A stretch of DNA of 37,772 nucleotides from Bacteroidaceae bacterium (GTDB lineage Bacteria; Bacteroidota; Bacteroidia; Bacteroidales; Bacteroidaceae), in assembly GCA_017445145.1 (NCBI GenBank), contig JAFSVI010000159.1, positions 1 to 37,772 of the forward strand. Direction: 5' to 3'. The notes beneath the pieces were generated by a model, which did no database searches, was not told the origin of the DNA, and saw only the letters and a list, made by a program, of their open reading frames with translations. Of the stretch, positions 8,440 to 17,061 are shown one piece after another. Position numbers and translations under genes: made by a program. How positions within the stretch are numbered: position 1 is the first letter of the stretch; every line of letters begins with the position of its first letter.

Positions 8440-8637
8440 TTAGCGAAGGAGCAGCAGCTCGCGCACCTGCTTGCGATTGGCCGTGACGACGAGGTCGCTG
8501 TGCTGGAGGTTGCGCTTTTGCTTCTTGGTTTTCTTTGTCAGGATGTGGCTGTGATAAGCGTGGTGGCGCTTGATCTTACCCGTTCCGGTGAGGGCGAAGC
8601 GCTTCTTCGCACCGGAATTAGTCTTTACTTTTGGCAT
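8440..8637 (-). CDS. rpmI: 50S ribosomal protein L35
   Basis: This 65-residue basic protein starts [14 protein letters not shown] and carries the conserved [12 protein letters not shown] stretch, with the family's usual length. It is a structural protein of the large ribosomal subunit. It lies 76 nt downstream of infC, as in most bacteria. The 76-nt gap and the long gap to rplT show nothing that looks like a separate promoter. Confidence 0.98.
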   Translation of the reverse strand: MPKVKTNSGAKKRFALTGTGKIKRHHAYHSHILTKKTKKQKRNLQHSDLVVTANRKQVRELLLLR

Positions 8638-8713
8638 TTTTTGTTGTTGTTAAATAGATTATTGATTATGGGCGCGGCTGCGCATATACCGGGCACAGCG
8701 CGCAACCCCTTTT

Positions 8714-9409
8714 TCAGTCGTCCCAGTTCTCGCCCTCAACCTTGGGGCCGGTGTATTCCTTGCGGGCCTTCTGCTGCGGCTGGCGCTTGGAGGGTGAGGC
8801 GGCGCCGGCGGCGGCGCTGTCGTCAGCGGGAAGCTCGTCGGCCTCGGGGGCGTCGTCGGGTTCGTCGGCCACCACCTTCTTCGGGGCGCTCTTCTTGGGC
8901 GCGATGAACATCGTCATGCGCTTGCCCTCGAGCACGGGCATGCCCTCCACCTTGCCATAGTCCTCCAGGTCCTGGGCAAAGCGCAGGAGAAGCACCTCGC
9001 CCTGCTCCTTGAAGAGGATGCTGCGCCCGCGGAAAAAGACGTAAGCCTTGACGCGGTCGCCGTCGCTGAGGAAGCCCTGTGCGTGCTTGAGCTTGAAGGC
9101 ATAGTCGTGCTCGTCGGTCTGCGGGCCGAAGCGTATTTCCTTCACCTCGACCTTCACCTGCTTGGCTTTCATCTCCTTCTGCCGCTTCTTCTGCTGGTAG
9201 ATGAACTTGGAGTAGTCGATGAGGCGGCACACGGGGGGCTGGGCATTGGGCGAAATCTCGACGAGGTCCACGCCCTTCTGCTCTGCCAGGCGCAGCGCCT
9301 CGCGGGTGGCAACGACCGCAGACTCCACGTCATCGCCGACGATACGCACCTCACGAGCACGGATTTGCTCGTTGACGCGATACTGGTTTTTGATGTTGTC
9401 TTTCTTCAT
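8714..9409 (-). CDS. infC: Translation initiation factor IF-3 with C-terminal tail
   Basis: This 231-residue protein has the IF-3 N-domain (about 8-78; [28 protein letters not shown]) and C-domain (about 85-172; [27 protein letters not shown]). IF-3 binds the 30S subunit and keeps it free for correct start-codon selection. It starts with a plain ATG, unlike the AUU start used for feedback in E. coli. From about residue 175 a tail rich in Asp, Glu, Ala, Pro and Lys ([14 protein letters not shown]) adds some 55 residues beyond the usual ~180. Such tails are common in Bacteroidetes IF-3 and are probably disordered. It follows thrS by 80 nt with a promoter box of its own. Confidence 0.97.
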   Translation of the reverse strand: MKKDNIKNQYRVNEQIRAREVRIVGDDVESAVVATREALRLAEQKGVDLVEISPNAQPPVCRLIDYSKFIYQQKKRQKEMKAKQVKVEVKEIRFGPQTDEHDYAFKLKHAQGFLSDGDRVKAYVFFRGRSILFKEQGEVLLLRFAQDLEDYGKVEGMPVLEGKRMTMFIAPKKSAPKKVVADEPDDAPEADELPADDSAAAGAASPSKRQPQQKARKEYTGPKVEGENWDD

Positions 9410-9460
9410 AGATTCGGCAAGAGCCGAAGTTTAGTGTGAGTGTTGATGTGTGTGTGGTGC

Positions 9461-9492
9461 AGCACCTCGGGTGCTTTGCGGGTGCAAAGTTA
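9461..9492 (-). promoter_or_regulatory. infC promoter box and leader hairpin
   Basis: TAACTTTG (9492-9485, minus strand) matches the -7 element and overlaps the thrS stop codon. Directly downstream AGCACC (9461-9466) and GGTGCT (9470-9475) form a small hairpin with a TCG loop in the infC leader. No TTTG is found 20 nt upstream, so this is a probable secondary promoter that could uncouple infC-rpmI-rplT from thrS. Confidence 0.45.
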
Positions 9493-11433
9493 ATACTTTT
9501 CCGTCATACTACGTACTTCGTCATCGATTTTCTTCGCAAAATCTGCAATTTTCATGCTCCCTTGGTCGCCTTGGCCCTGTCGGCGAACGCTCACGGTGCC
9601 ATCGGCGGCCTCTTTCTCGCCCACGATGAGCAGGTAGGGGATGTGCTTCATCTCGTTGTCGCGAATCTTGCGGCCTATCTTCTCGGCGCGGTCGTCGAGC
9701 ACCGTGCGCACGTCGGCGGCCTCGAGCTCGGCCTGCACGCGCTGGGCGTAGTCGTTGTATTTCTCCGAGATGGGCAGTATGGCCACCTGGTCGGGGGTGA
9801 GCCACAGGGGGAAGTGGCCCGCGGTGTGCTCGATGAGCACAGCCACGAAGCGCTCCATGCTGCCGAAGGGTGCGCGGTGAATCATCACGGGGCGGTGCTT
9901 CTGGTTGTCCTCGCCGGTGTATTCGAGCTGGAAGCGTTCCGGCAGGTTGTAATCGACCTGGATGGTGCCCAGCTGCCAGCGGCGCCCGATGGCGTCCTTG
10001 ACCATGAAGTCGAGCTTCGGGCCATAGAAGGCGGCCTCGCCAAGCTCGGTGCGGGTCTTCAGGCCCTTCTCCTCGCATGCCTCGATGATGGCGCGCTCGG
10101 CCTGCTCCCACACCTCGTCGCTGCCGATGTACTTCTCCTTGTTGTTGGGGTCGCGAAGCGAGATCTGGGCCTCGAAATTGTCGAAGTCCAGCGCGCCGAA
10201 GATGATTTGTATAATCTCCATGACGCGGATGAACTCCTGCTTCACCTGGTCGGGGCGGCAGTAGAGGTGGGCGTCGTCCTGAGTGAAGGAGCGCACGCGC
10301 GTCAGGCCGTGGAGCTCGCCGCTCTGCTCATAGCGATAGACGGTGCCGAACTCGGCCAGGCGCAGCGGCAGGTCCTTGTAGGAGCGTGGCTTGGAGGCAT
10401 AGATCTCGCAGTGGTGGGGGCAGTTCATGGGCTTGAGCAGATACTCCTCGCCCTCCTCGGGGGTGGTGATGGGGCGGAAGGAGTCCTTGCCGTAGTGTTC
10501 CCAGTGGCCGGAGGTGACATAGAGGTTCTTGCCGCCGATGTGGGGCGTCATCACCTGCTGGTAGCCGTAGCGCTTCTGGATTTTCTTGAGCATGTCCTCG
10601 AGGCGCAGGCGCAGGGCGGTGCCCTTGGGCAGCCACAGTGGCAGACCCTTGCCGACGCGGTCGGAGAACATGAAAAGCTCCATCTCGCGGCCAATCTTGC
10701 GGTGGTCGCGCTTCTTGGCCTCCTCCATGAGGGTGATGTATTCGTCGAGGAGCTTCTTCTTGGGGAAGGTGATGCCGTAGATGCGCGTCATCTGCGGACG
10801 CTTCTCGTCGCCGCGCCAGTAGGCGGAACTCACGGCGAGCACCTTCACGGCCTTGATGGGCGCGGTGCTCACGAGGTGGGGTCCGCGGCACAGGTCGGTG
10901 AAATTGCCCTGCGTGTAGGTGGTGATGTGGCCGTCCTCGAGGTCGGCGATGAGTTCGTTCTTGTAGGTCTGACCGTGGTCGCCGAAGAAGGCGAGGGCGT
11001 CGGCCTTGGAGATGTCGCGGCGCACAAGCTGCTCCTTGCGCCCAACAAGCTCCATCATCTTCTTCTCAATGGCCGGGAAGTCGGCCTCGCGGATCACGGT
11101 GCCGGCAGGGGGCATCACGTCGTAGTAGAAGCCGCGCTCTATGGCAGGGCCGATGCCGAACTGGGTGCCGGGCCACAGCTCCTGCAGGGCCTCGGCCATG
11201 AGGTGGGCGCTGGTGTGCCAGAAGGCGTGCTTGCCCTCCTCGTCGTCCCATTTGTAGAGGACGAGCGCAGCGTCCTCCATGATGGGACGGTTCAGCTCCA
11301 CCGTGGCGCCGTTGACGCCACATGCCAGCACATCGGCAGCCAGACGCGGCGAAATACTTTCTGCAATCTCGTAGCCCGTGACGCCCGCCTCGCGCTCGAT
11401 GACGTCGCCATTGGGAAGTGTAATCTTTATCAT
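9490..11433 (-). CDS. thrS: Threonyl-tRNA synthetase
   Basis: It charges tRNA-Thr and edits mis-attached serine. The 647-residue protein has the full bacterial layout: TGS domain (1-60, starting [10 protein letters not shown]), editing domain with the HxxxH motif ([11 protein letters not shown]), class II catalytic core with [13 protein letters not shown] (zinc Cys and His) and [11 protein letters not shown] (motif 2), and the C-terminal anticodon-binding domain ([13 protein letters not shown] onward). It heads the conserved thrS-infC-rpmI-rplT group on the minus strand. A -7 box lies 30 nt upstream of ATG 11433. Confidence 0.98.
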   Translation of the reverse strand: MIKITLPNGDVIEREAGVTGYEIAESISPRLAADVLACGVNGATVELNRPIMEDAALVLYKWDDEEGKHAFWHTSAHLMAEALQELWPGTQFGIGPAIERGFYYDVMPPAGTVIREADFPAIEKKMMELVGRKEQLVRRDISKADALAFFGDHGQTYKNELIADLEDGHITTYTQGNFTDLCRGPHLVSTAPIKAVKVLAVSSAYWRGDEKRPQMTRIYGITFPKKKLLDEYITLMEEAKKRDHRKIGREMELFMFSDRVGKGLPLWLPKGTALRLRLEDMLKKIQKRYGYQQVMTPHIGGKNLYVTSGHWEHYGKDSFRPITTPEEGEEYLLKPMNCPHHCEIYASKPRSYKDLPLRLAEFGTVYRYEQSGELHGLTRVRSFTQDDAHLYCRPDQVKQEFIRVMEIIQIIFGALDFDNFEAQISLRDPNNKEKYIGSDEVWEQAERAIIEACEEKGLKTRTELGEAAFYGPKLDFMVKDAIGRRWQLGTIQVDYNLPERFQLEYTGEDNQKHRPVMIHRAPFGSMERFVAVLIEHTAGHFPLWLTPDQVAILPISEKYNDYAQRVQAELEAADVRTVLDDRAEKIGRKIRDNEMKHIPYLLIVGEKEAADGTVSVRRQGQGDQGSMKIADFAKKIDDEVRSMTEKY

Positions 11434-11462
11434 AAATAATGAGTTATTCGTTAATGCGGCTG

Positions 11463-11470
11463 CAAAATTA
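11463..11470 (-). promoter_or_regulatory. -7 box of thrS
   Basis: TAATTTTG on the minus strand matches TAnnTTTG, 29 nt upstream of the thrS ATG. A CTTG (11496-11493) lies 22 nt upstream, an imperfect -33. It is divergent from the promoter of the large plus-strand operon. Confidence 0.55.
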
Positions 11471-11511
11471 CAACATTATTTCCGAACAGCCGCAAGATTT
11501 CAGCCTTTTTA

Positions 11512-11543
11512 TTTGAGTATTTGGATAAGTTTGCCTATCTTTG
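11512..11543 (+). promoter_or_regulatory. Consensus promoter of the aryl-polyene operon
   Basis: TTTG (11512-11515), exactly 20 nt, TATCTTTG (11536-11543): a full match to the Bacteroidetes housekeeping promoter. Transcription should start near 11547, giving a leader of about 260 nt before the first biosynthetic gene. It is the only full promoter seen upstream of the 17-gene operon, whose genes overlap or are closely spaced down to the terminator at 29118. Confidence 0.8.
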
Positions 11544-11575
11544 CAACGCTTTAAGCAAAAAACGGCGCATTAAGC

Positions 11576-11713
11576 ATGGCGCACTGCCGCAACGCCAAGG
11601 GCGGACCCCACGCAAATGCCACCAGAACGACACCGCCACGAGGCCGCCACCGGCCACACGCGGTGCGACCTAACGCCGACACGGCGCGCAACGCTTCTTA
11701 TTATTATATATAA
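11576..11713 (+). CDS. Possible leader peptide (45 codons) ending Tyr-Tyr-Tyr-Ile
   Basis: An ATG about 30 nt after the predicted transcription start opens a 45-codon frame that closes with TAT-TAT-TAT-ATA-TAA at 11699-11713. The peptide is rich in Arg, His, Thr, Pro and Ala (start MAHCRNAKGG) and matches nothing I know. Six bases after its stop, GCGCGCG (11719-11725) can pair with CGCGCGC (11746-11752); an alternative partner, GGCGCGC (11683-11689), lies inside the frame, shortly before the Tyr codons. That is the layout of a translation-coupled attenuator, but no U-tract follows. The frame may be fortuitous. Confidence 0.3.
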   Translation: MAHCRNAKGGPHANATRTTPPRGRHRPHAVRPNADTARNASYYYI

Positions 11714-11810
11714 GGAACGCGCGCGAGCCACAGCGACGCCGGCGACGCGCGCTGCCGCCATGCCACAGCCGCCACCACAGCCATGACCCATAACCCGAAA
11801 ACAACAAAAT
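11714..11810 (+). other. Rest of the operon leader
   Basis: The leader downstream of the possible leader peptide is very GC-rich (alternating GCGC) and then C/A-rich, and becomes A-rich (GAAAACAACAAAAT) just before ATG 11811, the typical Bacteroidetes translation-start context. I recognise no known riboswitch in it. Confidence 0.4.
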
Positions 11811-12542
11811 ATGAAATACGCACTCGTAACAGGAGGCTCCCGGGGACTCGGTAGAGCCATCTGCATCCGTCTCGCCAAGATGGGCGTGCCGGTTGTAATC
11901 AACTATGTCAGCCGCGAGGATGCCGCACTCGACACGAAAAAAAGCGTGGAGGAAGCGGGCGGCACAGCCGAGCTGCTGCGCTTCAACGTGGCCGTGGAGG
12001 CTGAGGTCGAGGCCGCCCTCGCAGCATGGCAGCAGGCCCACCCGGAGGACTACATAGCATACCTGGTGAACAACGCCGGCATCCGCCGCGACAACCTCAT
12101 GTTCATGATGCCCACCGACGACTGGCACGCCGTCATCGACGCCTCGCTCAACGGTGCCTACTATGTCACCAAGCGCCTGCTGCCAAAGATGATGATGCGA
12201 CGCCACGGCGGACGCATCGTCAACATGTCGTCGCTCAGCGGCCTCAAGGGCATGCAGGGCCAGGCCAACTACGCCGCCGCCAAGGCAGCACTCGTCGGCA
12301 TGACGAAGTCGCTCGCACTGGAGTGTGCCGCACGCGGCGTCAGCGTCAACGCCGTGGCGCCAGGATTCATCGAGACCGACATGACGGCCGAGCTGCCCGT
12401 GGACGACCTCAAGAAGCTCATACCCATGAACCGCTTCGGCAGGCCCGAGGAGGTGGCGGAGCTGGTGGCATTCCTCCTCTCCGACGCTGCCGCCTACATC
12501 ACCGGCGAGGTCATCAGCATCAACGGGGGCCTATACACCTGA
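11811..12542 (+). CDS. 3-oxoacyl-ACP reductase (FabG-like ketoreductase of the APE cluster)
   Basis: This 243-residue short-chain dehydrogenase reduces the 3-keto group of the growing ACP-bound chain with NAD(P)H. It shows TGGSRGLG (residues 7-14, cofactor binding), NNAG (87-90), the catalytic Ser141-Tyr154-Lys158 triad in NMSSLSG and ANYAAAK, and PGFIETDM as in FabG. Length is typical. It corresponds in role to the ketoreductase (ApeQ) of characterised aryl-polyene clusters. It is the first gene of the operon, 62 nt before a ketosynthase. It could in principle serve fatty-acid synthesis, but its place in the cluster argues for the polyene pathway. Confidence 0.93.
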   Translation: MKYALVTGGSRGLGRAICIRLAKMGVPVVINYVSREDAALDTKKSVEEAGGTAELLRFNVAVEAEVEAALAAWQQAHPEDYIAYLVNNAGIRRDNLMFMMPTDDWHAVIDASLNGAYYVTKRLLPKMMMRRHGGRIVNMSSLSGLKGMQGQANYAAAKAALVGMTKSLALECAARGVSVNAVAPGFIETDMTAELPVDDLKKLIPMNRFGRPEEVAELVAFLLSDAAAYITGEVISINGGLYT

Positions 12543-12604
12543 ACCCACACCGCGACACACAACCCTCGGACACACGCCGACATCACACCAGCACACAGCT
12601 ATTG

Positions 12605-13870
12605 ATGACGCCAACGGAACGGACATACAGCGGGCCACAGCAACGACGGGTGGCGGTCACGGGCATGGGCATCTGGTCGTGCCTGGGGCAGGACAAAGCC
12701 GCCGTGGCCGCAGCGCTCCGCGCCGGGCGCTCCGGCATAGGCATCGATGCGGCGCGCACGGCCTACGGCTACCAGAGTGCCCTCACCGGCATAGTGGCGC
12801 GGCCCGACCTCAAGGCGTTGCTCCACCGGCGCCTGCGCGCCAGCATGTCGGAGGAGGCCGCCTACGCCTACATGGCCGGCCGCGAGGCCCTCGGGCAGGC
12901 GGGCATCGACGACGACTACCTCTTGCACAACGAGGTGGGCATCATCTTCGGCAACGACTCGTCGGCGCAAGCCGTCATCGAGGGCGCTGGCATCATGGCC
13001 GAGAAACACGACTCGCAGCTCGTGGGCTCCGGGCTGGTGTTCCAGTCCATGAACTCCACGGTGAGCATGAACCTCGCCACCATATTCCACCTGCGCGGCA
13101 TAAACCTCACCATCAGCGCAGCATGTGCCAGCGGCAGCCACAGCATAGGCATGGCTGCCATGCTCATACGCCAGGGGCTGCAGCACACTGTGCTCGCCGG
13201 AGGCGCACAGGAGACCAACCACTACTCCATGGCGTCGTTCGACGCGCTGGGCGTCTTCAGCCGCCGCATGGACGCCCCCACAAAGGCCAGCCGCCCATTC
13301 GACCGCGACCGCGACGGCCTCGTGCCCAGCGGAGGCGCTGCCGCCCTCGTGCTCGAGGACTACGACCACGCCATAGGCCGCGGCGCCACCATCCTCGCCG
13401 AGGTAGCGGGCTACGGCTTCTCGTCCAACGGAGGGGGCATCTCACAGCCCTCCGACACCGGATGCCTCACCGCCATGCAAAGGGCGATGGCCGACGCTGG
13501 CGTGGCGCCCTCAGACATAGACTATGTCAACGCCCACGCCACCTCCACGCCGCAGGGCGACATGCACGAGGCCATGGCGCTGACGCAACTCTTCGGCGCA
13601 TGCCACACACCCATCAGCAGCACCAAGGGCATGACGGGCCACGAGTGCTGGATGGCAGGGGCATCGGAGGCCATATACTGCATTCTCATGATGCAGAACC
13701 GCTTCGTGGCGCCAAACATAAACCTCGAGCACCCCGACCCCTACGCCGAGACCCTCAACCTGGTCCGGCAGACGGCCGAGGGCGTGGATCTCAACCTGGT
13801 GCTGTCCAACAGCTTCGGCTTCGGCGGCACCAACGCCGCCCTGCTGCTCAAGAAACCTCTCACCAACTGA
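12605..13870 (+). CDS. Beta-ketoacyl-ACP synthase, FabB-like
   Basis: This 421-residue condensing enzyme extends an ACP-bound chain with malonyl-ACP. The triad is intact: Cys174 (SAACASGS), His311 (VNAHATSTP) and His346 (STKGMTGHE, with Lys341). STKGMTGH followed by EAIY resembles KAS I (FabB) rather than KAS II, although the usual GAAG after the second His is replaced by CWMAGASE. FabB-like ketosynthases (ApeR-type) occur in aryl-polyene clusters beside the main KS/CLF pair. ATG 12605 is preceded by a C/A-rich spacer and gives the normal start before VAVTGMG. The next gene starts 2 nt after the stop, so translation is probably coupled. Confidence 0.9.
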   Translation: MTPTERTYSGPQQRRVAVTGMGIWSCLGQDKAAVAAALRAGRSGIGIDAARTAYGYQSALTGIVARPDLKALLHRRLRASMSEEAAYAYMAGREALGQAGIDDDYLLHNEVGIIFGNDSSAQAVIEGAGIMAEKHDSQLVGSGLVFQSMNSTVSMNLATIFHLRGINLTISAACASGSHSIGMAAMLIRQGLQHTVLAGGAQETNHYSMASFDALGVFSRRMDAPTKASRPFDRDRDGLVPSGGAAALVLEDYDHAIGRGATILAEVAGYGFSSNGGGISQPSDTGCLTAMQRAMADAGVAPSDIDYVNAHATSTPQGDMHEAMALTQLFGACHTPISSTKGMTGHECWMAGASEAIYCILMMQNRFVAPNINLEHPDPYAETLNLVRQTAEGVDLNLVLSNSFGFGGTNAALLLKKPLTN

Positions 13871-13872
13871 CC

Positions 13873-14979
13873 ATGACACTAACCCCCGCACTCGAGAAAG
13901 CCTACACACACGAACCACTCACAGCAGAGCAGGCACAGGCCAAGGCCGAGCTCATAGCGTGGGGGCCTGCCGTGTTCCAGGCATCACGGCTGATGCTCCG
14001 CTTCGGCATCCTCGAACACCTGTCGCAGGCCGAGCGCGGCCTGACGCGCCAGGAGCTGACGGAGCTGACGGGGCTCTCGGACTACGCCCTGAAGTGCCTC
14101 CTCGAGGCCGCACTGTGCATCGGCACCGTGCTCGTTGACACTGCCACAGAGCGTTTCACGCTCAGCAAGACGGGGTGGTTCCTGCTCAACGACCCGGCCA
14201 CGCGTGTCAACATCGACTTCAACCACGACGTGAACTATGTGGGATGGCACAGCCTCGGGCAAGCACTTGCCGAAGGCCGGCCGGCAGGCCTGGCGCACTT
14301 CGGCCCGTGGGCCACCGTCTATGAGGCGCTGAGCTCGCTGCCCGCGCCGGTCAGGGAGAGCTGGCTCGCCTTCGACCACTTCTACAGCGACGCCGCCTTC
14401 AGCGAGGCGCTGCCGACGGTGTTCGGCGAGTACCGCGTCCGCCGCCTCTACGACGTCGGCGGCAACACCGGCCAATGGGCGCTGCTGTGCGTGGCCCACA
14501 GCCCCGACGTGGAAGTCGTGGTCCTCGACCTGCCACAGCAAATCACCATGATGCAGGCCAACATCGCCGGCAAGCCGGGCGCAGAGCGCATCGAGGGCTA
14601 CGCCATCAACATCCTCGACACCGACGCGCGGTTCCCACAGCACGGCGGATGCCCCGATGCCATCTGGATGAGCCAGTTCCTCGACTGCTTCAGCCCCGAG
14701 CAGATAGTGAGCATACTTCAGCGCGCCAGCCAGGCCATGGACGCCACCACAAGGCTCTTCATCATGGAGCCGCTGTGGGACAGGCAGCGGTTCACCACCG
14801 CCGCCTTCTGCCTCACCATGACGAGCCTCTACTTCACGGCCATGGCCAACGGCAACAGCAAGATGTACGCCACGCAGGACTTGACACAATGCGTGGAGCG
14901 CGCCGGGCTGACCGTGGAGCGCATCATCGACGGCCTGGGACAAGGCCACAGCATCATGGTGTGCAAGCGCAAACAGTAA
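13873..14979 (+). CDS. SAM-dependent O-methyltransferase
   Basis: This 368-residue protein has an N-terminal winged-helix dimerisation region (about 25-105; LTRQELTELTGLSDYALKCL) and a C-terminal Rossmann fold with SAM-binding motif I DVGGNTGQ (194-201) and VVLDLPQQ (motif II, acidic residue at the end of strand 2). That is the plant/bacterial OMT family 2 layout (hydroxyneurosporene or caffeate methyltransferase-like). In this setting it most likely methylates a phenolic hydroxyl on the aryl head group or its hydroxylated form; the exact position is inference. It starts 2 nt after the ketosynthase stop and ends 21 nt before the acyl-carrier-protein gene. Confidence 0.85.
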   Translation: MTLTPALEKAYTHEPLTAEQAQAKAELIAWGPAVFQASRLMLRFGILEHLSQAERGLTRQELTELTGLSDYALKCLLEAALCIGTVLVDTATERFTLSKTGWFLLNDPATRVNIDFNHDVNYVGWHSLGQALAEGRPAGLAHFGPWATVYEALSSLPAPVRESWLAFDHFYSDAAFSEALPTVFGEYRVRRLYDVGGNTGQWALLCVAHSPDVEVVVLDLPQQITMMQANIAGKPGAERIEGYAINILDTDARFPQHGGCPDAIWMSQFLDCFSPEQIVSILQRASQAMDATTRLFIMEPLWDRQRFTTAAFCLTMTSLYFTAMANGNSKMYATQDLTQCVERAGLTVERIIDGLGQGHSIMVCKRKQ

Positions 14980-15000
14980 GTGTAACAGCAAATCAGAGCT

Positions 15001-15243
15001 ATGACAAGACAGCAAATAGAAGAAAAGGTGAGGAACTTCCTCATCGAAGACCTCGAGATTGAACCAGAGAAGATAGCCCCCGACGCACGTCTCAAGGCGG
15101 ACTTGGACATCGACAGCCTGGACTTCGTGGACATCGTCGTCATCGTGGAGAGGGACTTCGGCTTCAAGATCAAGCCCGAGACAATGGCCGGCATCACCAC
15201 GCTGGCCGAGTTCTGCGACTACATCGAGACAAAGGTGGCATGA
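15001..15243 (+). CDS. Acyl carrier protein 1
   Basis: This 80-residue acidic helical protein has the phosphopantetheine site Ser39 in DLDIDSLDFVD, matching the D-S-L motif of ACPs. It carries the starter or growing chain as a thioester in the cytoplasm. It shares ATGA with the next gene (acyltransferase), so the two are translationally coupled. A second, distinct ACP lies at 18969; paired ACPs are usual in aryl-polyene clusters, where one may be dedicated to the aryl starter. Confidence 0.95.
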   Translation: MTRQQIEEKVRNFLIEDLEIEPEKIAPDARLKADLDIDSLDFVDIVVIVERDFGFKIKPETMAGITTLAEFCDYIETKVA

Positions 15244-16178
15244 GCCACACACAGCACACCACCCAACCCGCACCACAGATGACAGCACATCACAGACAGT
15301 GGCAAGGCACTACCGACGGGACGCCATGGATGCACCGCGCCCTCATAAGGTCGCTGGCTTGGACGGGGCTGCCGTTCTTCTACGCCGTGATGGCGCTGGT
15401 GGTGCCCTTCTACATGCTGTGCAACCACCAAGGCTACATCAGCCAATACCACTTCTTCCGACGCAGGCTACGGCACTCGCCGCTGCGGTCGGTGGTGGAT
15501 GTGTATGCCAACCACTTCCGTTTCGGGCAAATCATCATCGACCGCTTCGCATGCTACGGCGGGCGACGCTTCAAGCTCATCGGCGACGGCGACGAACGCT
15601 TTGCGGCTCTCTGCGATGAGCCGGGCGGCTTCATGCAGATAGGCACCCACGTGGGCAACTTCGAGCTGGCGGGCTACATGCTCTCGCAAGAGAAGAAGCG
15701 CATCCACGCCATCGTCTTTGGCGGCGAGAAGAGCACGGTCATGGAGAACCGTATGCGCCTCTTCGCCCGCCAGAACCTGCGGCTCATCCTCGCCAACGGA
15801 GGCATAGACCATGTGTTCGAGATGAACCGCGCACTGGCCGACGGCGACATCGTCTCCATCAACGGCGACCGCATATTCGGCTCACAGAAGACGGTGGCGG
15901 CACGCATCCTCGGCGCAGAGGCACAGCTGCCGCTCGGGCCATACATACTCGCCGCACTGCGCGAGGTGCCGGTGCTGTGCACCTTCGTCATGAAGGAGAC
16001 AACCGACACCTACCACCTCTACGTGAGAGAGCTACTGCTCACACCACAGCAGAAGGCGCTGCCGCCACGCCGGCGCGCCGCCGCCCTGGCACAAGCCTAC
16101 GGCGACCACCTCACCGACATACTGCGCCGCTACCCCCACCAGTGGCTCAACTACTATGAGTTCTGGGGCGACAACTGA
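15240..16178 (+). CDS. LpxL/HtrB-like lysophospholipid acyltransferase
   Basis: This 312-residue membrane-associated protein has a hydrophobic anchor near residues 42-62 and the acyltransferase catalytic motif H-V-G-N-F-E (137-142), a His-x4-acid box with Glu instead of the commoner Asp; the LpxL family does use Glu. NGDRIFGSQ fits the family's substrate-binding area. LpxL enzymes move an acyl chain from ACP to lipid A; here the likely donor is the polyene-ACP and the acceptor a lipid or sugar-lipid anchor. It overlaps the ACP gene by 4 nt. The first ATG adds about 25 polar residues before the homologous part; a start at Met31 would also be possible. Confidence 0.85.
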   Translation: MSHTQHTTQPAPQMTAHHRQWQGTTDGTPWMHRALIRSLAWTGLPFFYAVMALVVPFYMLCNHQGYISQYHFFRRRLRHSPLRSVVDVYANHFRFGQIIIDRFACYGGRRFKLIGDGDERFAALCDEPGGFMQIGTHVGNFELAGYMLSQEKKRIHAIVFGGEKSTVMENRMRLFARQNLRLILANGGIDHVFEMNRALADGDIVSINGDRIFGSQKTVAARILGAEAQLPLGPYILAALREVPVLCTFVMKETTDTYHLYVRELLLTPQQKALPPRRRAAALAQAYGDHLTDILRRYPHQWLNYYEFWGDN

Positions 16179-16204
16179 CACTATGACCACACACTCTCTT
16201 AACA

Positions 16205-16639
16205 ATGAATATCACAGACATCCCTATCCTTGAACTGCTGCCGCAGCGCCCACCATTCGTCATGGTGGACAAGCTCGTGGCAAGCGACGACACATGCACC
16301 ACGTCGCTGTTCACCGTAACAGCCGACTGCATCTTCGTGGACGACGGACACCTCATCGCCGAAGGCATGGTGGAGAACGTCGCACAGACATGCGCCGCAC
16401 GCATGGGCTATATCAACTACCTCGACCGCGAGCACGTGAAGCTGGGCTTCATCGGCGCCGTGCGCAACATGTGCTTCATGCGGCTGCCACGCGTGGGCGA
16501 ACAGCTCACCACAAGCGTCGCCGTGCGCGAGCAGGTGTTCAACATGACGCTCGTCGAAGCCACGGTGCGCGTGGGCGACGAGGTGGTGGCGACAGCATCC
16601 ATGAAGATTGCCCTGAGCGAAACCGACGCACAAGCATGA
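16205..16639 (+). CDS. Hot-dog 3-hydroxyacyl-ACP dehydratase, ApeP-like
   Basis: This 144-residue single hot-dog protein starts with the FabZ-like ILELLPQRPPFVMVDKL and has DDGHLIAEGMVENVAQT, where His49 and Glu57 can be the catalytic pair. It differs from housekeeping FabZ, which has HFPGxPxxPG. That suggests the dedicated dehydratase of aryl-polyene clusters that forms the conjugated trans double bonds. It overlaps the thioesterase gene by 4 nt (ATGA). With the second dehydratase at 22988 it may form a heteromer, as reported for ApeI/ApeP. Confidence 0.85.
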   Translation: MNITDIPILELLPQRPPFVMVDKLVASDDTCTTSLFTVTADCIFVDDGHLIAEGMVENVAQTCAARMGYINYLDREHVKLGFIGAVRNMCFMRLPRVGEQLTTSVAVREQVFNMTLVEATVRVGDEVVATASMKIALSETDAQA

Positions 16640-17061
16640 AACCGACAGAACTCAAAGCCAGCAAGGAATTCGACATACGTTTCAGCGAAGTCGATTCCAT
16701 GGGTGTGGTGTGGCACGGCTCCTACCCCCTCTATCTGGAGGATGCCCGCGAGGAATGGGGCCGCAAGTATGGCTTCGGCTATCTCGACATGATGAACAAC
16801 GGCTTCTATGCCCCCATCGTGGATATGAGCATACAGTACAAGCGCCCTATCTTCTACGGCATGCGTGCCCGCGTCGATATCACCTACCACCCCACCGTCG
16901 CCGCCAAGCTCATCTACGACTACGAGATCCACGACGCCAGCGACGACAGCCTCCTCACCACAGGTCACACCCTGCAGGTGTTCATGGACAAAGAGTATAA
17001 GCTCATGCTCGAGTACCCACCATTTGTCATCGAATGGAAGAAACGCTGGAACATAGAGTAG
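16636..17061 (+). CDS. 4HBT/YbgC-type acyl thioesterase
   Basis: This 141-residue hot-dog protein shows FSEVDSMGVVWHGSYPLYLEDA, the 4-hydroxybenzoyl-CoA thioesterase signature; Asp20 is in the catalytic position (DSMGVVWH). It would hydrolyse acyl-ACP or acyl-CoA, either for release or for clearing stalled chains; a thioesterase (ApeK) is part of characterised aryl-polyene clusters. It overlaps its neighbours on both sides (4 nt upstream, 28 nt downstream), so translation is coupled. The start is ATG 16636, giving the normal family length. Confidence 0.87.
   Translation: MKPTELKASKEFDIRFSEVDSMGVVWHGSYPLYLEDAREEWGRKYGFGYLDMMNNGFYAPIVDMSIQYKRPIFYGMRARVDITYHPTVAAKLIYDYEIHDASDDSLLTTGHTLQVFMDKEYKLMLEYPPFVIEWKKRWNIE

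Noticed and set aside
8226-8443. TAATTTTG at 8226-8233 on the plus strand followed by a 70-residue frame (8231-8443)
   Set aside because: The box overlaps the rplT start codon, has no -33 partner, and the frame runs antisense through the rpmI-rplT spacer without a recognisable product.
17034-17061. Frameshift or sequencing error at the thioesterase-ketosynthase overlap (28 nt)
   Set aside because: Both genes have full-length, motif-complete products and such overlaps recur through this operon (22 and 26 nt further downstream).
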